DNA from: Myroides sp. WP-1
GTDB lineage: Bacteria > Bacteroidota > Bacteroidia > Flavobacteriales > Flavobacteriaceae
Direction of reading: 5' to 3'
DNA length: 57,458 nt
Assembly (NCBI RefSeq): GCF_014145635.1
Contig: NZ_JACHTC010000020.1
Location: 1 to 57,458 of the forward strand
In this document: positions 55,716-57,458 of the stretch, one piece after another
Position numbering within the stretch: the stretch's first letter is position 1
How the letters are laid out: each line of letters starts with the position of its first letter
Translations under genes and position numbers: made by a program
Notes under the pieces: model-generated
What the model was told of the DNA's origin: nothing
Databases searched by the model: none
Seen by the model: the letters and a program-made list of their open reading frames with translations, nothing else

Positions 55716-56749
55716 TGTTTAGATTAGTTTATAAAAAAAAAGATGTAAAGGCTTCTTCCTTTATGATAAATGATTTTAATAAATATATATATATAAATAA
55801 TGAGAGTAATGTTATTTTAATTGATGATGAATATACTATAAAAGAGTATGATTGTCTTTTAAATTCTCTTGTTACATTTACATTAAGTGGTAATGCTTGG
55901 GTTGCTAATTTAATCACAGGTAATACAACAATTTATAATTATGATAATATACCCGTTAAGACTATTGATTTTATTGCTAGTTCTTCAAGATATATTAAGA
56001 ATTTTTCGACAGAGGCATTTATATATCCGAAAATTTATTTAAATAGGGATTTTAAGAATTCGCTATATGCAAAAATATCTAAATCAGATTTTAATATTAT
56101 TGAAAATTACAATTCAGATTTAGGATTAAACGGGATTTACTTAGTAATTAATGATGATTTGTTTATTAGTATAAGCAAAGGAGAGATTGCGCTCTTTAAT
56201 TTTAAAAATAAGGTTCTGTGGCAACATTCTTTTTTAGATCTCATGGAATCTGATGAAGCATTTTTATACGATAAGATAATCAATATAGATGATAAGTTAT
56301 TCTTCAATATTGCTGGTAGTAGTAATGGTGGATTATTTTGTTTGGATGTGCAAACAGGTGTCGTATTACATAAATATAGAGGTTTTTCTCGTCCACTATT
56401 TCAAGATGAAAATTTTATTTATACTTCTGACTATGAAAATATTTTGTGTAGAATAGATTCAAAAACATTAGAAATAGAAAAATGGGATGTCAACGAGTTA
56501 GTAAAGAAACAAGGTTTTGATAATATACATGATCACAGAAGTGTTGTAAGAGATGGGGTATTTTATTTTAAACAAACGTTAGGAGATGATAAAGCCAAGT
56601 TTGGTGTTTTGGATTTTAATACAAAAGAGCTCCTTTTTAAGTATGAATTTGAGCCAAAGAATGGAGGAGTTAGCAGTATCAAAGTAGGTGATGATCGAAT
56701 TTTCGTTCATACTCAAGATAATACACTTCATATCTTTGAAAAAGAATAA
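55715..56749 (+). CDS. beta-propeller immunity-like protein, cassette 3
   Basis: A 344-aa paralogue of the cassette 1 and 2 propellers (SSNGGLFCLDVQTGVVLHKY, ENILCRIDSKTLEIEKW, ending DNTLHIFEKE). It is directly coupled to the cassette 3 toxin tip by a TAATG overlap, the clearest toxin-propeller pair in the array because its toxin tip is not truncated. No signal peptide, so it acts in the cytoplasm. Confidence 0.65.
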   Translation: MFRLVYKKKDVKASSFMINDFNKYIYINNESNVILIDDEYTIKEYDCLLNSLVTFTLSGNAWVANLITGNTTIYNYDNIPVKTIDFIASSSRYIKNFSTEAFIYPKIYLNRDFKNSLYAKISKSDFNIIENYNSDLGLNGIYLVINDDLFISISKGEIALFNFKNKVLWQHSFLDLMESDEAFLYDKIINIDDKLFFNIAGSSNGGLFCLDVQTGVVLHKYRGFSRPLFQDENFIYTSDYENILCRIDSKTLEIEKWDVNELVKKQGFDNIHDHRSVVRDGVFYFKQTLGDDKAKFGVLDFNTKELLFKYEFEPKNGGVSSIKVGDDRIFVHTQDNTLHIFEKE

Positions 56750-56750
56750 A

Positions 56751-56782
56751 AGAACAGCTCCCTCGTGGAGCTGTTCTTGTTT
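56751..56782 (+). terminator. cassette-boundary terminator 4
   Basis: A perfect 11-bp stem, AGAACAGCTCC (56751-56761) with GGAGCTGTTCT (56767-56777), then TGTTTT. Confidence 0.88.
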
Positions 56783-56879
56783 TAGGCCAGATACGAATTT
56801 CATAACATCTTTAAACTTGAACATCCATTTACGGCATTCAAGAACAAAGACCTTCGAGAAGGTGCTACGGCTATTTTGA
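56783..56879 (+). other. conserved intercassette element 4
   Basis: Same blocks as after the other terminators (CTTTAAACTTGAACATCC, ACCTTCGAGAAGGTGCTAC), with more changes. It marks a fourth cassette boundary. Confidence 0.6.
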
Positions 56880-57311
56880 TTATGCCATGGAAGGTACTGC
56901 TTTTATCTTTACATTGGAGAAAAGTTAGTAGATTCGATTAAGGCGTGTAAAAAGATAAATGGAGATCCTAATTACGCTGTAGAAGGCGCTACTTTTATGC
57001 TGAGAAAGATTAGAGAAACACCAGAGATAACGGCTACTAGTGTTAGGAAATTTGATGGAGTATTTGAAGGAGAAATAGACAAAATAGGTGTAAATTGTCG
57101 ATTTGACATCGAGCTTGTCACAGGAAAGAAATTTGAGTATAAAAGCTACGGAGCAACGTCGATCAGTAGTATTTCAAGTAGCGACGCATTCTTCAGACAA
57201 CACTTAAGCTATTTAGAAGATGCAAAGTCTTTAGATTTAATGGTGTACGAGTTTGATAAATTAAAATTCTCAGATAGAGATAAGATTGTCAAACAGTTTA
57301 GAAAAATGTAG
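56880..57311 (+). pseudogene. truncated toxin tip fragment, cassette 4
   Basis: The frame is open from just after a stop at 56877-56879 and reads GEKLVDSIKACKKINGDPNY, then IGVNCRFDIELVTGKKFEYK (the same D...ExK nuclease-like segment as the cassette 2 remnant), and ends early at QFRKM. Both ends are missing: the protein stops where the cassette 2 copy goes on for ~55 residues. No immunity gene follows within the window. The internal ATG at 56997 is unlikely to make a useful product. Confidence 0.7.
57082..57310 (+). repeat. 229-bp toxin-tip repeat (copy 2)
   Basis: Partner of 52397-52625. Homology ends exactly where the reading frame here meets its stop, as if a recombination break caused the truncation. 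Confidence 0.9.
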
Positions 57312-57458
57312 ATTTAATTTTTAAACCAAAACTTGAATTCAACTTATAAATGCAACTTTTTGGGTGCGGATAATAAGCAATAAAAACATTTATTTTTCAG
57401 AGAGGAAAGAGAGACAATGTCCCCCTTTCTCTCACTCTGAATGGATAAAGTTTGCTAT
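57312..57458. other. AT-rich end of window
   Basis: No gene or cassette element is visible in the last 147 bp. GAGAG/CTCTC-rich tracts near 57400-57440 could form an imperfect hairpin. Confidence 0.3.

Noticed and set aside
56688..56879. Frames crossing the intercassette element, on both strands
   Set aside because: They span a terminator hairpin and overlap the propeller gene. Conservation here is at the DNA level, with stops in different places in the other copies.

Overview
The window comes from a member of the Flavobacteriia (phylum Bacteroidota). The evidence is AT-rich DNA, TAnnTTTG-type -7 promoter elements, few Shine-Dalgarno sequences, SprB repeats and a type IX secretion (T9SS) C-terminal sorting domain. 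The 5S rRNA end and gene content would suit Myroides or a relative, but that genus assignment is an inference. The window opens on the last bases of a 5S rRNA gene, two terminators and a nested minisatellite.

Bases 435-17424 are mostly chromosomal housekeeping and regulatory genes. They include an AraC regulator with a TetA-like MFS pump, a SUKH/DUF4303-like protein, a secreted serine hydrolase, a FabH-like ketosynthase that has lost two of its three catalytic residues, an RhlE-type RNA helicase, an AraC regulator with an acyl-CoA dehydrogenase, GRAM and DoxX membrane proteins, and a YbaK-like deacylase. At 14966-15691 lie a decayed radC-like gene and a frameshifted small gene, probably the scar of a lost mobile element.

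Bases 17795-26782 form a defence and addiction region. A four-gene minus-strand operon encodes a SIR2-domain protein, a HerA ATPase, a putAbiC-type membrane protein and a NucS/DUF91-like nuclease. Its left flank carries a perfect 15-bp inverted repeat. Next is a three-gene HipBST toxin-antitoxin module with palindromic operators, bracketed by two ~97-bp direct repeats.

Bases 27338-48454 are a 21-kb co-directional gene run: a PKD lipoprotein, an outer-membrane barrel, a 1577-aa exported protein, a fibronectin-III protein, a 1696-aa SprB-repeat protein with a T9SS sorting domain, a 1785-aa exported polymorphic toxin with an HELGH metalloprotease motif and a nuclease-like tip, and its immunity protein. 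Bases 48464-57311 are an array of orphan toxin tips and immunity genes in four cassettes. Each cassette is preceded by the same terminator hairpin and a conserved non-coding element. Cassettes 1 and 2 share near-identical heads and tails around a divergent core. Three paralogous beta-propeller proteins look like immunity genes retained after their toxins were truncated, and one cassette holds a nonsense- and frameshift-damaged copy of the main toxin's pre-tip region. The whole is best read as a T9SS-linked contact-dependent toxin locus with a built-in store of exchangeable warheads.
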